Source: Caldilineae bacterium
GTDB taxonomy: Bacteria > Chloroflexota > Anaerolineae > J102
Assembly (NCBI GenBank): GCA_011192085.1
Contig: DUEQ01000064.1
Coordinates: forward strand, 1-14,226
Reading direction: 5' to 3'
DNA: 14,226 bases
Position 1 is the stretch's first letter. Each line of letters begins with the position of its first letter. A program made the position numbers and the translations under genes. The notes below the pieces were generated by a model. That model saw only the letters and a program-made list of their open reading frames with translations. It had not been told where the DNA came from and did no database searches. Positions 13,252 to 14,226 of the stretch are shown piece after piece.

Positions 13252-14124
13252 TCATCCAACCCGACCCAGCAGCCAGCGATGATGCGCCCACACCGATTTG
13301 ATCTGCCAGGGCAGACGCGCGTGGTCCAGCCAGGCGTATCGGATCACCCGGTCGTAGAGATCGGGCTGCTCACCCAGGTAATAGGCCATCGTGTTCCACT
13401 CCCAACTATCGCCCGTGAACTGGTCTTCCAGCTTTTCGCTGCGGATGCCCAGACGTTGCAGCACCTCGTGTGCGGGCATGACCGTATCGGGCCAGGGAGG
13501 GACGTCAAGCACGCCGCTGGCGATGATCTCCACGCCCTCATTGCGCAGATGCCAGCGTATGCGTTGGATATCGACCCAGCGCTCATCCACGGTGTGAAAG
13601 AAATCCTTGTCCAGGACGTATTTTCGCATCCAATAGCCCACTTGCAGGTTATTGGGCATGGCCACGAACACGAGCTTACGGCTCACGCGCACCAGCTCCC
13701 GCAGCAAGGCCGCGGGGTCGGGCAGATACCAAAGCGCGGCCCAGTTCCAGGTCAGATCGAAGCTGTTGTCCTCAAAGGGAAGCTGGCCCCAGCCGTCGGG
13801 GGGGATGATGCGCAGGTCGGGCTCCAGGCCCAGCTCGGACCAGATGCGCTTCACCGCCTCGGCCCGGTCAGGGATGTCATCCACCAGCGCGACGCGGGCG
13901 CCCCGGCGGGCCAGCATGACGCTATTGATGCCTGTGACGCCAGCCATACCGTAGATAGGCGCTTCCAGGACGGTCTCGACGTGGAATCGCCGCCGCAGGT
14001 CGTCGAGGAAATCGTTGAGCACGAAACGCTCATACACCAGCCCCAAACCTTCATTGTAGTCGGTGAGGTATTTTTGCCAGATGGGACGCTGGGCCGCGCC
14101 CGTGCCTTGCAGGTCGTTTGCCAT
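13252..14124 (-). CDS. Class I SAM-dependent methyltransferase (methyltransferase-11-like)
   Basis: This 290-residue protein has a Rossmann-type SAM-binding core. TVLEAPIYGMAGVTG (51-65) is an atypical motif I, with the acidic residue E54 and glycines 59, 62 and 65 rather than a compact GxGxG. An acidic VDDIPD (81-86) would contact SAM ribose. A motif LPFEDNSFDLTWNWAALWYL (115-134) is typical of methyltransferase-11 proteins. The region after 150 is aromatic and tryptophan-rich and does not match a substrate-specific subfamily that I know. No signal or membrane segment is evident. GGAG lies at about 14131-14134 (minus strand), upstream of the ATG. The partner is the class V aminotransferase-like gene, and the substrate is unknown. 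Confidence 0.75.
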   Translation of the reverse strand: MANDLQGTGAAQRPIWQKYLTDYNEGLGLVYERFVLNDFLDDLRRRFHVETVLEAPIYGMAGVTGINSVMLARRGARVALVDDIPDRAEAVKRIWSELGLEPDLRIIPPDGWGQLPFEDNSFDLTWNWAALWYLPDPAALLRELVRVSRKLVFVAMPNNLQVGYWMRKYVLDKDFFHTVDERWVDIQRIRWHLRNEGVEIIASGVLDVPPWPDTVMPAHEVLQRLGIRSEKLEDQFTGDSWEWNTMAYYLGEQPDLYDRVIRYAWLDHARLPWQIKSVWAHHRWLLGRVG

Positions 14125-14140
14125 GGTTGCTCCAATGGAA

Positions 14141-14170
14141 TTGAAGTTTTGGTTTCGATAGCAGTATAAT
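14141..14170 (+). promoter_or_regulatory. Rightward promoter (leaving the window)
   Basis: TTGAAG (14141-14146), an 18-base spacer and TATAAT (14165-14170, a perfect -10) form a + strand promoter. Predicted transcription starts near 14177 and would serve a gene beyond 14226. No ORF of note begins before the window ends. Confidence 0.45.
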
Positions 14171-14191
14171 GAAAGCGCGTCCGAATGGCAA
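14163..14191 (-). promoter_or_regulatory. Leftward promoter for the methyltransferase gene
   Basis: On the minus strand TTGCCA (14191-14186), a 17-base spacer and TATACT (14168-14163) match five of six positions each. Predicted transcription starts near 14156, leaving a leader of about 32 bases that contains the GGAG site before the ATG at 14124. Its -10 box overlaps the rightward promoter's -10. Confidence 0.6.
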
Positions 14192-14226
14192 TTCCATTTC
14201 GAAAATAAAATTGGCCTAGCTGAGGT

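Larger units (their letters stand above)
14134..14198. repeat. 10-bp inverted repeat bracketing the divergent promoters
   Basis: AATGGAATTG (14134-14143) is perfectly complementary to CAATTCCATT (14189-14198), with 45 bases between them. One arm overlaps the + strand -35 box and the other the minus-strand -35 box. This placement suits a regulator that blocks both promoters or loops the DNA, but no regulator is identified. Confidence 0.45.

Noticed and set aside
12311..14169. Long + strand open frames opposite the aminotransferase and methyltransferase genes
   Set aside because: They have the histidine- and glutamine-rich composition of an antisense shadow in GC-rich DNA and show no family motifs, while the minus-strand frames have clear ones.

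Overview
This window is a gene-dense, GC-rich bacterial chromosome segment. The gene set (UxaE-type tagaturonate epimerase, SDR-type mannonate oxidoreductase, fused coaBC beside coaX, fabD-fabG, asp23-nusB-tatB-tatC, a COG2403-type GTPase) and the scattered short intergenic repeats suggest a member of the Chloroflexota, probably Anaerolineae or Caldilineae. That placement rests on recall of family distributions, not on a marker gene. I see no rRNA, tRNA, CRISPR array or insertion sequence.

Region 1 (1-4047, + strand) is a sugar-acid catabolism cluster. A near-perfect LacI-type palindrome overlaps a possible promoter just before an SDR resembling the D-fructuronate/D-mannonate oxidoreductase. 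A LarA-superfamily protein follows, keeping the residues that hold the nickel-pincer cofactor, and then tagaturonate/fructuronate epimerase UxaE. Together these would take D-tagaturonate to D-fructuronate and on to D-mannonate. The LarA homologue may act on a hexonate such as mannonate or gluconate. A 313-base spacer before uxaE holds a heptamer repeat and what looks like a decayed or overlapping minus-strand small gene pair.

Region 2 (4061-8102, + strand) is housekeeping: coaX and coaBC for coenzyme A synthesis, then fabD and fabG for fatty-acid synthesis. coaX has a promoter placed so that its mRNA could start at the A of the ATG. A second heptamer repeat lies between coaBC and fabD.

Region 3 (8091-10308, + strand) is a tight operon: Asp23/Gls24 protein, nusB, tatB/tatA-like and tatC. 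Two of its junctions overlap by 4 bases, and a good promoter lies inside the 3' end of fabG. It is followed by a COG2403/cyclic-2,3-diphosphoglycerate-synthetase-like GTPase (10340-11662) and a two-CBS-domain protein (11764-12204), each with a strong ribosome binding site.

Region 4 (12293-14226) is a minus-strand pair, a SAM-dependent methyltransferase followed by a class V aminotransferase/cysteine-desulfurase-like protein. The second appears to have lost about 100-150 internal residues, including the loop that carries the family's catalytic cysteine. The pair is driven from a promoter near 14163-14191 whose -10 box overlaps a + strand -10 box, and a 10-bp inverted repeat brackets the whole arrangement. 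The first gene of the rightward unit would lie beyond the window.

The strongest leads are the LarA homologue inside a hexuronate cluster, the cysteine-less aminotransferase, the back-to-back promoter at the right end, and the 7-bp-periodic intergenic repeats.
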